This document shows, piece after piece, positions 35,009 through 44,913 of a stretch of 64,000 nt of DNA. A program made the position numbers and the translations under genes. The stretch lies in the NCBI RefSeq assembly GCF_039830135.1, contig NZ_CP156081.1:544001-608000 (forward strand), given 5' to 3'. The notes below the pieces were generated by a model, which worked only from the letters and a program-made list of their open reading frames with translations, made no database searches and was not told the DNA's origin. The stretch is from Defluviimonas sp. SAOS-178_SWC (GTDB lineage: Bacteria; Pseudomonadota; Alphaproteobacteria; Rhodobacterales; Rhodobacteraceae). How positions within the stretch are numbered: position 1 is the stretch's first letter; each line of letters starts with the position of its first letter.

Positions 35009-35967
35009 ACCATCACCCCCACAGCCTGCCGCCCCCGCTCGGCCCGCAGGTTCCGGGCCAGCAGGTCCATGCAGGCCATCCGCACCGCGACGCCCATTTC
35101 GACCTGATCCTGAATGACGGAGCGGTTGATGTCGTCGGCCAGTTCCCCGTCGATCTCCACCCCCCGGTTCATCGGGCCGGGATGCATGACGATGGCGTCC
35201 TCTTTCGCATGGGTGAGCTTCTCGGCATCTAGGCCGTAGCGGTGGTAATATTCCCGCTCCGACGGGATGAAGCCGCCGTCCATGCGTTCGCGCTGCAAGC
35301 GCAGCATCATCACGACATCGGCATCCCGAAGCCCCTCACGCATGTCCTCATAGACCTCGCAGCCAAGGTCCGTGACGCCCGAGGGCATCAGTGTCGGCGG
35401 GCCGATCAGGCGGATGCGGTTTTCCATCTTGCCGAGCAGGATCAGGTTCGACCGGGCCACGCGGCTGTGGGCAATGTCGCCGCAGATCGCCACGGTCAGG
35501 CGCTGGATGCGGCCCTTCGCCCGGCGGATCGTCAGCGCGTCCAATAGCGCCTGCGTCGGGTGTTCGTGCCGCCCGTCGCCCGCATTCAGGACCGCGCAGT
35601 TCACCTTCTGCGCCAGAAGATCCACTGCGCCGGAGGCCGGGTGGCGCACCACCAGAAGATCCGGGTGCATCGCGTTCAGCGTCAGCGCGGTGTCGATCAG
35701 CGTCTCGCCCTTCTTCACGCTCGAATGCTGCATCGCCATGTTCATCACGTCAGCGCCGAGCCGCTTGCCGGCAAGCTCGAACGACGCCTGCGTCCGGGTC
35801 GAGGCCTCGAAGAACATGTTGATCTGGGTCATGCCCTTCAGCGCGTCGGAATGCTTGACCGTGCGCTGGTTCAGCTCGACGTACGTTTCCGAGAGGTCGA
35901 GGACGGTGCGAATCTCTTCCGGGGCCAGATGTTCGATCCCGAGAAGGTGACGCGCGCGGAATGTCAT
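35005..35967 (-). CDS. pyrB: Aspartate carbamoyltransferase catalytic subunit
   Basis: The 320-residue enzyme condenses carbamoyl phosphate and aspartate in pyrimidine synthesis. The carbamoyl-phosphate site [13 protein letters not shown] (about residues 52-64) and the [12 protein letters not shown] segment (about 135-147) are intact, as are [11 protein letters not shown] and [13 protein letters not shown]. It is the first gene of the leftward pyrB-hypothetical-pyrX-plsY operon. No regulatory subunit (pyrI) is nearby, consistent with assembly through an inactive dihydroorotase partner. Confidence 0.95.
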   Translation of the reverse strand: MTFRARHLLGIEHLAPEEIRTVLDLSETYVELNQRTVKHSDALKGMTQINMFFEASTRTQASFELAGKRLGADVMNMAMQHSSVKKGETLIDTALTLNAMHPDLLVVRHPASGAVDLLAQKVNCAVLNAGDGRHEHPTQALLDALTIRRAKGRIQRLTVAICGDIAHSRVARSNLILLGKMENRIRLIGPPTLMPSGVTDLGCEVYEDMREGLRDADVVMMLRLQRERMDGGFIPSEREYYHRYGLDAEKLTHAKEDAIVMHPGPMNRGVEIDGELADDINRSVIQDQVEMGVAVRMACMDLLARNLRAERGRQAVGVMV

Positions 35968-36075
35968 TCAGGCCTCCGGTCCCCGTTTCGCCCGCTTATG
36001 GCAAAAGGACGCGGCGCGGGCAACGGCGAATGCGGGCGCTTGCCCCGGCCGGGACGGGGGCCTAGCTTGGCGGGC

Positions 36076-36861
36076 ATGGACTCGGGCCTTCAACATATGG
36101 ATTTCCACGCCGCGAAGGCGCTGCTGGAATGGCAGATGGAGCTTGGCGCCGACGAGCCCATCGGCGAGGTGCCCGTCAACCGCTACGAGGTCGCGGCCGA
36201 GGCGCCGAAACCCGTCGCCGAGGCGGTGGCGCAGCCACTCGACGAGGCGTCCCCCGACCCGGTCGAGGCGGCAAAGGCCGCCGCAGAAGGGGCGCCCAGC
36301 CTCGAGGCTCTGGCGGCCGCGCAATCGGCCTACGACTTCTGCGAGCTGAAGAAGGGTGCGCGCAACTTCGTCTTCGCCGACGGCAACCCGCAGGCGCGGG
36401 TGATGATAATTGGCGAGGCACCAGGTCGCGATGAGGATCTCGAAGGCCGGCCCTTCGTGGGGCGGGCGGGGCAGCTTCTCGACCGGATGTTCGCGGCGAT
36501 CGGTCTCGCGCGCACCGCCCATCATGCCGACGAGGCGCTCTACATCACCAACGTGATGCCCTGGCGGCCGCCGTCGAACCGCGACCCGGAACCGGCAGAG
36601 ATCGCGATGATGTTGCCGTTCCTCAAGCGGCACGTGGATCTCATGGACCCCAAGGTGATCGTGCTGATGGGCAATACCCCCTGCGCTGCCGCACTCGGCA
36701 AGCGCGGCATCCTGCGATTGCGCGGCAACTGGACCGAGGCATTTGGCCACCCCGCGATGCCGATGACCCATCCCGCCTATCTCCTGCGCAACCCGGCGGC
36801 CAAGCGCGAGGCCTGGGCGGATCTGCTGGAAATCAAGGCCCGCCTGAAGGATCAAGCATGA
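36076..36861 (+). CDS. Uracil-DNA glycosylase, family 4-like without iron-sulfur cysteines
   Basis: The 261-residue protein has the family 4 motifs: IIGEAPGRDEDLEGRPFVGRAGQLL (beginning near residue 111) and THPAYLLR near 231-238. An acidic, alanine-rich N-terminal extension covers about residues 35-80. Family 4 enzymes hold a 4Fe-4S cluster with four cysteines. Here only Cys89 remains of the first CxxC, the next is Trp163 (NVMPWRPPSNRDP) and the last is replaced near Met178-Leu180. The fold should still excise uracil from DNA, but probably without the cluster. The start at 36076 is the first ATG after the divergent pyrB. Confidence 0.85.
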   Translation: MDSGLQHMDFHAAKALLEWQMELGADEPIGEVPVNRYEVAAEAPKPVAEAVAQPLDEASPDPVEAAKAAAEGAPSLEALAAAQSAYDFCELKKGARNFVFADGNPQARVMIIGEAPGRDEDLEGRPFVGRAGQLLDRMFAAIGLARTAHHADEALYITNVMPWRPPSNRDPEPAEIAMMLPFLKRHVDLMDPKVIVLMGNTPCAAALGKRGILRLRGNWTEAFGHPAMPMTHPAYLLRNPAAKREAWADLLEIKARLKDQA

Positions 36862-37400
36862 GCCGTATCGACGAGAGCAAGGAATTCATCCCCGTCCGCA
36901 TCGCCGTTCTCACGGTGTCGGATACGCGCAGCCTTGCAGAGGACCGGTCCGGCGACACGCTCGTCGCGCGGATCGAGGAGGCCGGGCACCATCTGGCCCA
37001 CCGGGCGATCCTGCCCGACGAGCGCGCGGAAATCGCCGCACAGCTCAGGAAATGGATCGCCGATCCCGAGGTGGACGTGATCCTGTCCACGGGCGGCACC
37101 GGCCTGACCGGTCGTGACGTCACGGTCGAGGCGCATCGTGACGTCTACGAGAAGGAGATCGAGGCATTCGGAACCGTCTTCACTATCGTCTCGATGCAAA
37201 AGATCGGGACATCGGCGGTGCAATCTCGTGCCTGCGGAGGTGTGGCGGGCGGCACTTACCTCTTCGCGCTGCCGGGAAGCCCAGGTGCTTGCAAGGATGC
37301 CTGGGACGAGATCCTGAAATGGCAGTTCGACTATCGCCACCGCCCCTGCAATTTCGTCGAGATCATGCCGCGTCTCGATGAGCATCTGAGACGGAAGTAA
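36858..37400 (+). CDS. moaB: Molybdenum cofactor biosynthesis protein B
   Basis: The 180-residue MoaB/MogA-family protein binds molybdopterin and adenylates it. ILSTGGTGLTGRDVT near residues 74-88 and the LPGSPGACKDAWDE segment near 139-152 are the cofactor-binding motifs. The ATG overlaps the glycosylase stop (ATGA), which is a common pairing in this family. It complements moaD/moaE about 11 kb away. Confidence 0.92.
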   Translation: MSRIDESKEFIPVRIAVLTVSDTRSLAEDRSGDTLVARIEEAGHHLAHRAILPDERAEIAAQLRKWIADPEVDVILSTGGTGLTGRDVTVEAHRDVYEKEIEAFGTVFTIVSMQKIGTSAVQSRACGGVAGGTYLFALPGSPGACKDAWDEILKWQFDYRHRPCNFVEIMPRLDEHLRRK

Positions 37401-37485
37401 CGCCCTCGTGCGTTGAATCCTTTGCGCTTGGAGGAAAGGCCGGCGGCGACTAGAATTGCCCTCGGACAATAACTGATCGGATTAT

Positions 37486-38955
37486 ATGCGTTTTCTGACC
37501 CGCAGCCTTCTCGGCTTGTTCCTGCTGGCGCTGACCTTGGCGTTGCTGGCGGTGGGCGGAGTCACGCTGAAATCCGCGTTCGACATCCGCAACGCCGATA
37601 CCGGCCCGTCGCGGCCTGCCGAGGAGCGGGCCTTTACAGCGCGCGTGGTGACGCTTTCGCCCGATCGGATCGCGCCGGTCATGACCGCGTTCGGCGAGGT
37701 GCGAAGCCGCCGGCAGCTTGAACTTCGCGCCGCCGCCGCCGGCCCGATCGTCGAACTCACGCCGGAATTCGCCGACGGAACGGCGGTCGAGGCGGGCCAG
37801 CTTCTGGTCCGGATCGACCCGGCCGACGCGCAATCCGCGCTCGATCTCGCGCGGACCGGGATGCGTGAGGCCGAGGCCGAGATGCGCGACGCCGAGCGCG
37901 CGCTGGGCCTTGCCCACGACGACCTCGCCGCCGCCCAGGTGCAGGAGGCTCTGCGCGCCCAGGCGCTGGAACGGCAGAAGGGGATTGCCGGGCGCGGGCT
38001 TGGCACCGCTGCCGATCTCGAAGCGGCGGAGCTGGCCATGTCGAATGCAAGTCAGGGCGTCGTGTCACGACGTCAGGCCCTGGCGCAGGCAGAGGCGCGT
38101 GTCGAAAAGGCGGTGACGGCGCTCGACCGGCAGGGATTGACCGTTGCGGATGCCGAGAGGCGTCTGGCCGAGACGGAGCTACGGGCGGAGTTTTCCGGTG
38201 TGCTGTCCGGCGTGACGGCCGTGGCCGGTGGCCTTGTCGCCAAGACCGAGAAGCTCGGTGAGCTTATCGACCCCGAAGCGCTCGAAGTCGCGTTTCGCGT
38301 ATCGACGGCCCAGTATGCGCGCCTGATCGACGGCGGCGGGCGGCTGAAACCGCTGCCGGTCAAGGCGGCGGTCGATGTCCTCGGGGCCGAACTGACGGCG
38401 CGCGGCAGCCTCGCCCGTGTCGATGCGGCGGTGGGCGCGGGGTTGAGCGGGCGGCTCGTCTTCGCGACCCTCGACACCGCGCGGGGATTCCGGCCGGGCG
38501 ATTTTGTGACGCTCGAAATCGCCGAACCGCCCCTCGACGGGGTGGCTCTGATCCCGGCGCGGGCGGTCGGGTCGGACGGGACGCTCCTGGTTCTTGGCCC
38601 GGGCGACCGGCTGGAATCCGCGCCGGCCGAGGTGTTGCGGCGACAGGGCGACGACGTGATCGTGCGTGTCGGCGCGCTGGCCGGGCGGGAGATCGTGGTC
38701 GAACGCACCTCGCTTCTTGGCGCGGGCATCCTCGTGCGGCCGGTTCGCGGCAACGGGGCAGCACTCGCCGAGGGGACGGAGCATCACGCGACCCTCGTCG
38801 ATCTGACGCCGGAACGCCGCGCGGCGCTCATCGCCTTCGTCGAAGGCAGCGGTGCGATGCCGGAAGAGGCGAAGAGCCGGGTGCTGGCCCAGTTGCGCGA
38901 AGAGCGTGTGCCGGCGGAAATCGTCAGCCGTATCGAAGCCCGGATGGGGGGCTAG
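37486..38955 (+). CDS. RND efflux periplasmic adaptor (membrane fusion) protein
   Basis: The 489-residue adaptor has an N-terminal membrane segment (residues 8-28). Two lipoyl halves flank a long alpha-helical hairpin (about residues 110-225), and a beta-barrel domain follows. It links an inner-membrane RND pump to an outer-membrane channel. It is longer than usual because of a C-terminal helical tail of about 60 residues (from LTPERRAALIAFVEGSG) that I do not know from standard AcrA-like proteins. No outer-membrane TolC gene is adjacent. The start has no clear Shine-Dalgarno. Confidence 0.88.
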   Translation: MRFLTRSLLGLFLLALTLALLAVGGVTLKSAFDIRNADTGPSRPAEERAFTARVVTLSPDRIAPVMTAFGEVRSRRQLELRAAAAGPIVELTPEFADGTAVEAGQLLVRIDPADAQSALDLARTGMREAEAEMRDAERALGLAHDDLAAAQVQEALRAQALERQKGIAGRGLGTAADLEAAELAMSNASQGVVSRRQALAQAEARVEKAVTALDRQGLTVADAERRLAETELRAEFSGVLSGVTAVAGGLVAKTEKLGELIDPEALEVAFRVSTAQYARLIDGGGRLKPLPVKAAVDVLGAELTARGSLARVDAAVGAGLSGRLVFATLDTARGFRPGDFVTLEIAEPPLDGVALIPARAVGSDGTLLVLGPGDRLESAPAEVLRRQGDDVIVRVGALAGREIVVERTSLLGAGILVRPVRGNGAALAEGTEHHATLVDLTPERRAALIAFVEGSGAMPEEAKSRVLAQLREERVPAEIVSRIEARMGG

Positions 38956-38958
38956 ACG

Positions 38959-41900
38959 ATGCAAGGACGGCGTGACCGGTTCGCCGCGGCGGGGGGGATC
39001 CTCTCCTACTTCACGCGACACGCAACGGCGGCCAACCTCGTCCTCGTATTGTTCATCGTGGCGGGCCTTTCCGCCCTGCCGCGCATGCGGGCGCAGTATT
39101 TTCCCGACGTCGTGATGCAGGAGATCAACGTCTCGGTCGTATGGGAAGGCGCCGGTGCCGAGGATGTCGACCGCGGCATCGTCCAGCTTCTCGAACCCGG
39201 CCTGCTTGCCGTCGAAGGCGTTGAAACCACGACCTCGACCGCGCGCGAGGGGCGGGCCAACATTTCCCTCGATTTCGAACCCGGCTGGGACATGGGCCGC
39301 GCGGTCGACGAGGTCGAGGCCGCCGTCGCCGCCGTCACCAACCTGCCGGAGGAGGCGGAGCAGCCTGACGTCATCCGCCGCGCCTGGCGCGACCGGGTGA
39401 CGGACATGATCATCACCGGACCGGTTGCCCCGGACCAGCTTCTCCGGATCGCCGACGAATTCCTCGCGCGGCTGTTCCAGGCCGGTGTGACCCGAGCCAC
39501 GATCGAAGGGTTGACGGCCGCCGAGGTCACCATCGAAGTGTCGATGGTCGAACTCATGCGCCATGACCTGACGCTGGCCGAGATCGCCGACCGCGTCGCG
39601 GCAGAAACCGAGGCCGATCCGGCGGGCGAGGTTGCCGACGGGTCCGCCCGGCTGAGGACCGGCAGCGAACGCCGCACACCCGCAGCTCTCGCCCGGATCG
39701 TCCTCAGGTCGGAACCCGACGGAACGACACTCACCCTCGGCGACGTGGCCCGCATTTCCGATACTGGCGGTACCGGCGAACACACCTATTTCGTCGGCGA
39801 CAACCCTGCCATCGCCCTGCGCGCCGACCGTTCGGCGGAAGGCGACGCCATCGCCATCCAGCGCAAGGTCGAGGCTGTGGCCGCCGAGATGCGGCCGACG
39901 CTGCCGGCAGGCGTCAGCATCGACATGATCCGTGTCCGGTCCGAGGATATCACCGCCCGGCTCGACATCCTGCTCACCAACGGCGCGATGGGGCTTGGCC
40001 TGGTCGTGGCGCTTCTGTTCCTGTTCCTGAACGCGCGAACGGCGTTCTGGGTGGCGGCGGGAATTCCGGTCGCGATGCTGGCGGCCGTCGCGCTGATGCA
40101 TGCCTTCGGCCTGACGTTCAACATGTTCTCGCTCTTTGCGCTGATCCTGACGCTCGGCATTGTCGTCGATGACGCGATCGTGGTCGGCGAACATACCGAT
40201 TTTCGGGTCCGCAAACTTGGCGAGCCGCCCTTCACGGCGGCCGAGACGGCCGTGCGCCATATGGCGGCGCCGGTTTTTTCCTCGACCATAACGACGATCA
40301 TCGCCTTCCTCGGCCTGATGACGATCACCGGGCGGTTCGGCGATCTCATCAAGGATATCCCCTTCACCGTCACGGTGGTCCTTGCCGCCTCGCTTCTCGA
40401 ATGTTTCCTCATCCTGCCGAACCACATGGCCCATGCGCTGTCGAAAACCGCGCGGGGGCATTGGTACGACGCGCCGAGCCGGTTCATGAACCGTGGGCTG
40501 GGATGGGTCCGCGACCGGCTTGTGCGGCCGCTGACGCGTTGGGTGATCGTCGCCCGCTACCCCGTTCTGGCCGGGGTGCTGGCGCTTCTGGCCTACGAAG
40601 CCGGGCTCTTCATTCGCGGGGACGTGCAATGGCGCTTCTTCAACTCGCCCGAACAGCCCTCCATCACCGGCAACTTCACCATGCTCGCGGGCGCGACCCG
40701 CGACGACACCGTCGAGGTGATGAAAGGGCTTCAGGATGCCACCGAGAAGGTCGCGGCCCGGTTCCGCGATGAATACGGGGTCGAGCCGCTGTCCTACGTT
40801 ATCACCGAGGTGGGCGCGAACGCCTACCGACCCCTTGCGAGTGCGGAGGGCAAGGACGGCGACCTTCTGGGCGCGATCTCGGTCGAACTGACCGATCCCG
40901 ATCTTCGCCCCTGGTCGAGTTCCGAGTTCGTGACGGCTTTGCAGGAAGCCGCGCCCAATCATCCCTTCCTCGAAGAACTGTCGTTCCGCGGCTGGCGCCA
41001 CGGTCCGGCGGGCGAGGCGCTCGACGTCCAGCTTTTCGGGGCAGAGGCCGCCACGCTGAAGGCGGCGGCGGAGGCGCTGAAACGTGCGCTGGCGCCGTTC
41101 CCGGAAGTGTCGGCGCTGGAGGACAGCCTGCCTTACGACAAGGATGAACTGATCCTCGACCTCACGCCGCAGGGCCGCGCGCTCGGCTTCACGGTGGAGG
41201 GGTTAGGCCGCGAACTCAGGGCGCGGCTCAGCGGCATCAAGGCGGCGAGCTTCCCCGATGGCAGCCGCAACGTGGACGTTCGGGTTGAACTGCCGGCGTC
41301 CGACCTCACCGCCGATTTCCTCGACCGGATGCTGATGCGCACCGCGTTGGGCGGATATGTGCCGCTATCCGATATCGTCACCGTCACCTCGCGCAGCGGC
41401 TTTTCGACGATCCGGCGCGAGAACGGGTTGCGTGTCGTCTCCGTCACCGGCGACATTGCCGAGGACGATGCGGAGCGGGCGACGGCAATTCTGACCGCGC
41501 TCGACCGTGATATCCTGCCCCGGATCGCCGAGGATTACGGCGTCGGCTATCATCTGGCCGGGTTGAGCGAGCAGGAGGACACGTTCCTCAGCGACGCGCT
41601 GATCGGGCTGATGGCGGCACTGGCCGGCATCTATGCGGTGCTCGCCTGGATCTTTTCAAGCTGGACTCGGCCCGTGGTCGTCATGGCGGTGATCCCCTTC
41701 GGCCTGATCGGCGCGATCCACGGCCATGCGGCCTGGGACATGCCCTTGTCGATGTTTTCCGTCGTCGGGCTGATCGGCATGTCGGGGATCATCATCAATG
41801 ACGCGATCGTTCTGATCAGCACGGTCGACGACTATTCCGACCGCCGCGCGCTGATCCCGGCGATCGTCGACGCGGTCGCGGACCGTTTGCGTCCGGTGAT

Positions 41901-42318
41901 GCTGACCACGGCGACCACGGTTCTCGGGCTCGCGCCGCTTCTCTACGAAAGCTCGCGTCAGGCCCAGTTCCTGAAACCCACGGTCATCACGCTGTGCTAC
42001 GGTCTCGGCTTCGGGATGGTGCTTGTGCTTCTCGTGGTGCCGGCGCTTCTGGTGGTGCAGAAGGATGTCGCCCGGCAGCTTTCCGCGTTCAGGCGGGCGG
42101 TGCGACTCGGTCGACTTAAGCCGCTGATCGGCGCTGCCTCGCTTGCGCTGGCCGTGCTCTTCGCCGTTCTCCTCGGGCCGGCGCTATTGTCGGGGGAGGG
42201 CATCGCCGCAGCGCTTGGCCGCTTTGCTTTGGCCGCAGCGCTCCTGCTTCTGGCGATCTGGGCCGTGGCGGCGGCGCGTCTGGCGAGGAAGGCGCGGTCT
42301 CAGCCGGTGCAGCCCTGA
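38959..42318 (+). CDS. RND family multidrug/metabolite efflux transporter
   Basis: The 1119-residue pump has 12 membrane helices with two large periplasmic loops, as in AcrB-type HAE-RND proteins. The proton-relay Asp pair lies in LGIVVDDAIVVGEH near residue 405. The N-terminal region before helix 1 is somewhat extended (about 25 residues), and the C-terminus carries two extra hydrophobic helices after residue 1050. It starts four bases after the adaptor gene. The substrate cannot be inferred. Its 3' end overlaps the convergent gene by 19 bases. Confidence 0.92.
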   Translation: MQGRRDRFAAAGGILSYFTRHATAANLVLVLFIVAGLSALPRMRAQYFPDVVMQEINVSVVWEGAGAEDVDRGIVQLLEPGLLAVEGVETTTSTAREGRANISLDFEPGWDMGRAVDEVEAAVAAVTNLPEEAEQPDVIRRAWRDRVTDMIITGPVAPDQLLRIADEFLARLFQAGVTRATIEGLTAAEVTIEVSMVELMRHDLTLAEIADRVAAETEADPAGEVADGSARLRTGSERRTPAALARIVLRSEPDGTTLTLGDVARISDTGGTGEHTYFVGDNPAIALRADRSAEGDAIAIQRKVEAVAAEMRPTLPAGVSIDMIRVRSEDITARLDILLTNGAMGLGLVVALLFLFLNARTAFWVAAGIPVAMLAAVALMHAFGLTFNMFSLFALILTLGIVVDDAIVVGEHTDFRVRKLGEPPFTAAETAVRHMAAPVFSSTITTIIAFLGLMTITGRFGDLIKDIPFTVTVVLAASLLECFLILPNHMAHALSKTARGHWYDAPSRFMNRGLGWVRDRLVRPLTRWVIVARYPVLAGVLALLAYEAGLFIRGDVQWRFFNSPEQPSITGNFTMLAGATRDDTVEVMKGLQDATEKVAARFRDEYGVEPLSYVITEVGANAYRPLASAEGKDGDLLGAISVELTDPDLRPWSSSEFVTALQEAAPNHPFLEELSFRGWRHGPAGEALDVQLFGAEAATLKAAAEALKRALAPFPEVSALEDSLPYDKDELILDLTPQGRALGFTVEGLGRELRARLSGIKAASFPDGSRNVDVRVELPASDLTADFLDRMLMRTALGGYVPLSDIVTVTSRSGFSTIRRENGLRVVSVTGDIAEDDAERATAILTALDRDILPRIAEDYGVGYHLAGLSEQEDTFLSDALIGLMAALAGIYAVLAWIFSSWTRPVVVMAVIPFGLIGAIHGHAAWDMPLSMFSVVGLIGMSGIIINDAIVLISTVDDYSDRRALIPAIVDAVADRLRPVMLTTATTVLGLAPLLYESSRQAQFLKPTVITLCYGLGFGMVLVLLVVPALLVVQKDVARQLSAFRRAVRLGRLKPLIGAASLALAVLFAVLLGPALLSGEGIAAALGRFALAAALLLLAIWAVAAARLARKARSQPVQP

Positions 42319-43118
42319 ACTTCGACCACCCGGCCCGAACCGCCGAAAACCGTGATGCGGACGGTGGACCGGTCGAGGGCGAAGGGTTTCGCGTCCGACG
42401 GCACCAGATCGGCGGTGGCGCTGAGGTCTTCGCCGGACCGGCGCGTGTCGGCCTGCGAGACCCAGATGCTCTGATCCGCCAGTTCCACGACCGCGAATTC
42501 GTCCGGTCCGACCTGGGGCAGGGTGAGAAGCGATGTCAGCCTCAACCCGTCCCGGATCGGTTCGGCCGCGCAGCGCGATGCCGAGAGCCCGGCCTTCCGC
42601 CCTTCTTCCGGCATCCGGCCGAGCGAGGCGAGGATCACCGGATCGGGCTTCGCCGTCCGGCCGAGATCGGCGGCAACGTCCACGGTCACCGGCACGCAGA
42701 TCTCCTCGCAGACGCCAAGGTCGATCCGGGCTGTCACCGAAACCGGCCGGTTCGCGTCGGCCGGTCTGATTTCGATGGGCAGCACGAGTTCATGAAGATA
42801 GCCGATGATCCGCAATCCATTCAGGTCGAAAACCTCCGGCTTCGGCCAATGGAATGTGACGCCGCCGACGTTTTCGGACCCGTTCCAGTCGAAGTGCGGT
42901 GGAATCCCGCCCTCGCCCGGCGCGCGCCAATAGGTCTTCCAGCCGGGCGCGAGGTCCAGCCGCAGCGCCGCCATCTGCGTCCCGGCCTCGGTCCGCCAGC
43001 CTTCGAGCAAGGTCGCGTGGACGATATCGGACGGCAGTCCCTGCGCCGCGGCCGGGAGCGCTGCACTCAACGCGACAATCATGCCGGTCGCGGCGGTTCT
43101 GAGCGTTCTGGATCTCAT
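42300..43118 (-). CDS. Periplasmic DsbD-like (thiol:disulfide) domain protein
   Basis: The 272-residue protein has a signal peptide (cleavage near PAAAQG, residue 26) and matches the N-terminal periplasmic domain of DsbD/ScsB-type reductases. The motif [14 protein letters not shown] holds the Cys pair that exchanges disulfides. The membrane and thioredoxin domains are absent, so it must be reduced by a separate membrane partner. An ATG at 43118 is used; a TTG at 43127 is possible. It convergently overlaps the RND gene. Confidence 0.82.
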   Translation of the reverse strand: MRSRTLRTAATGMIVALSAALPAAAQGLPSDIVHATLLEGWRTEAGTQMAALRLDLAPGWKTYWRAPGEGGIPPHFDWNGSENVGGVTFHWPKPEVFDLNGLRIIGYLHELVLPIEIRPADANRPVSVTARIDLGVCEEICVPVTVDVAADLGRTAKPDPVILASLGRMPEEGRKAGLSASRCAAEPIRDGLRLTSLLTLPQVGPDEFAVVELADQSIWVSQADTRRSGEDLSATADLVPSDAKPFALDRSTVRITVFGGSGRVVEVQGCTG

Positions 43119-43245
43119 TCCGGTCAAACTAGGCCGTCAGCCGCCGAATGGAAGTCACAACCTTGCCACTCACGAAGAGTTTTGTCGTGGCAGGCCCTTG
43201 CACGCCCCGTCTTCGCGGCCGATCTTGGGGAAAGGAGGTGCTGAC

Positions 43246-43800
43246 ATGAACCTCAGTGGCAAGCTTCTGATCGCGATGCCCGGGATGGGCGATCCCCGCT
43301 TCGATCATAGCGTCGTCTTCATGTGCGCCCATTCCGATGACGGGGCGATGGGGCTGATCGTCAACAAGCCGGCGCCGGACCTGTCTTTCGATCAGCTCCA
43401 GGAGCAGCTTGGTATCGCCAAGACCGACCGCTCGCAGGAGATAAGGGTGCATTTCGGGGGGCCGGTCGAACATTCGCGGGGCTTCGTCCTGCACTCGGCC
43501 GATTACGGCGGGGCCGGGACCACCCTGAAGGTCGACGACCGCTTCGGGATGACCGCGACGATCGATATCCTTGAAGCGATCTCGCAAGGGCGGGGGCCGC
43601 AATCGTCGCTCCTCGCGCTCGGTTATGCGGGGTGGGGGCCGGGGCAGCTTGAGGACGAGATCCTCCAGAACGGCTGGCTGACCTGTGATGCGGCGCCGGA
43701 TCTGGTCTTCTCGGACCAGAACGAGCGGAAATGGAGCCGTGCGCTGAAGACCCTCGGGATCGACCCGCTGACTCTCTCGGCGGCGGCGGGGCGCGCCTGA
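43246..43800 (+). CDS. YqgE/AlgH family protein
   Basis: The 184-residue protein is UPF0301: [26 protein letters not shown] at the start and [16 protein letters not shown] near residue 70. AAAGGAGGTG (43231-43240) is an excellent Shine-Dalgarno, six bases before the ATG. AlgH influences alginate and quorum sensing in Pseudomonas, but the biochemical function is unknown. Confidence 0.93.
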   Translation: MNLSGKLLIAMPGMGDPRFDHSVVFMCAHSDDGAMGLIVNKPAPDLSFDQLQEQLGIAKTDRSQEIRVHFGGPVEHSRGFVLHSADYGGAGTTLKVDDRFGMTATIDILEAISQGRGPQSSLLALGYAGWGPGQLEDEILQNGWLTCDAAPDLVFSDQNERKWSRALKTLGIDPLTLSAAAGRA

Positions 43801-43837
43801 CAGCGGAACGCCGCACAGCAGGGCGGATCAATGCCCC

Positions 43838-44788
43838 TCAAGCCACCGGACGCGGCGCGGCGGCCCGGCGCAGGCGGTCGTTGATCGCGCGCCCGAGCCC
43901 ACGGTCGGGGATCGGCGAAACCGAGATCGGACCCTTTGCCCGTAGATCGGCCTCACGGAGATAGTGAAAGAGGTTGGCGGCCGCTTCGACCAGATCGCCT
44001 GTGGGCGACAGGTTGAGATCGGCCCCACCCGCCTCCGGTCCAAACCCGATCCAGAAGGCGCCGCGCTCCGGCGCGGCAACGTCGAGCCGCACCGGCGCCG
44101 ACGGCGCGTAATGCGAGGCAAGCTGGCCGGGCGCGTTCGGGCGTTCGTTGTCGCCACCCGTTTCCAGACGGTGACCGAGACAATCCTCGAGCGCTTCGGC
44201 GGGAATGCCGCCGGGACGCAGGAGCGCCGCGCCATCGGTCAGACCGAGAATCGTCGATTCGACCCCGACCGCGCAGGTGCCGCCATCGACCACTGCCGCG
44301 ATCCGGCCGGAAAGCCCGGCCATCACATGACCCGCCCGCGTCGGGCTGACCTTTCCTGAAGGGTTGGCCGACGGCGCCGCGAGAGGGCCGCCGAACGCAT
44401 GCAGGAGCGCCTGCGCCACCGGATGCGCCGGCACCCGGACTGCCACCGACGGCAGATCCGCGGTAACGAGCGGCGAGAGCCGCGCTGAGGGTCGGAGCGG
44501 CAGGACGAGCGTCAGCGGCCCCGGCCAGAAGGCGGAGGCCACCCGCTCGGCCCTGTCGTCGAAGATCGCGACCGCGCGGGCCGCGTCCAGCTCGGCGACA
44601 TGCACGATCAGCGGATTGAAGCGCGGACGCCCTTTCGCCTCGAAGATTCGCGCCACTGCGGTGTCGGAACGCGCATCGCCGCCAAGGCCGTAGACGGTCT
44701 CGGTTGGGAAGGCGACAAGTGCGCCCTCACGAAGGAGCCGCGCGGCTTCGGCGATGCCGGTTTCGGTGGCGTTCAGCAGTTCGGTCAC
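43838..44788 (-). CDS. Threonylcarbamoyl-AMP synthase, Sua5 type
   Basis: The 316-residue enzyme makes threonylcarbamoyl-adenylate for the t6A37 tRNA modification. The YrdC domain (residues 1-195) shows FPTETVYGLGGDA, KGRPRFNPLIVH and SANPSGKVSPT. The C-terminal Sua5 domain begins near 230 with APGQLASHYAP. The GTG start at 44788 is preceded by GGAGGA; an ATG at 44845 would add 19 unlikely residues. It is divergent from the acyl-CoA dehydrogenase gene, 125 bases apart. Confidence 0.93.
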   Translation of the reverse strand: MTELLNATETGIAEAARLLREGALVAFPTETVYGLGGDARSDTAVARIFEAKGRPRFNPLIVHVAELDAARAVAIFDDRAERVASAFWPGPLTLVLPLRPSARLSPLVTADLPSVAVRVPAHPVAQALLHAFGGPLAAPSANPSGKVSPTRAGHVMAGLSGRIAAVVDGGTCAVGVESTILGLTDGAALLRPGGIPAEALEDCLGHRLETGGDNERPNAPGQLASHYAPSAPVRLDVAAPERGAFWIGFGPEAGGADLNLSPTGDLVEAAANLFHYLREADLRAKGPISVSPIPDRGLGRAINDRLRRAAAPRPVA

Positions 44789-44913
44789 ACATCCTCCGGT
44801 TTCGTGACGCAGCGTTCGGGTTGAAGGGGGCTGACCTTGCGGCAAATCTGCCTAATGGAATAAGTGAATACGCGCCGGGCCAGGGTTTGCCAAGGCGAGA
44901 CGGAGGAAGGTCC

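Noticed and set aside
38179-41001. A 940-codon open frame on the minus strand.
   Set aside because: It is antisense to the RND pair, which has clear motifs and normal starts.
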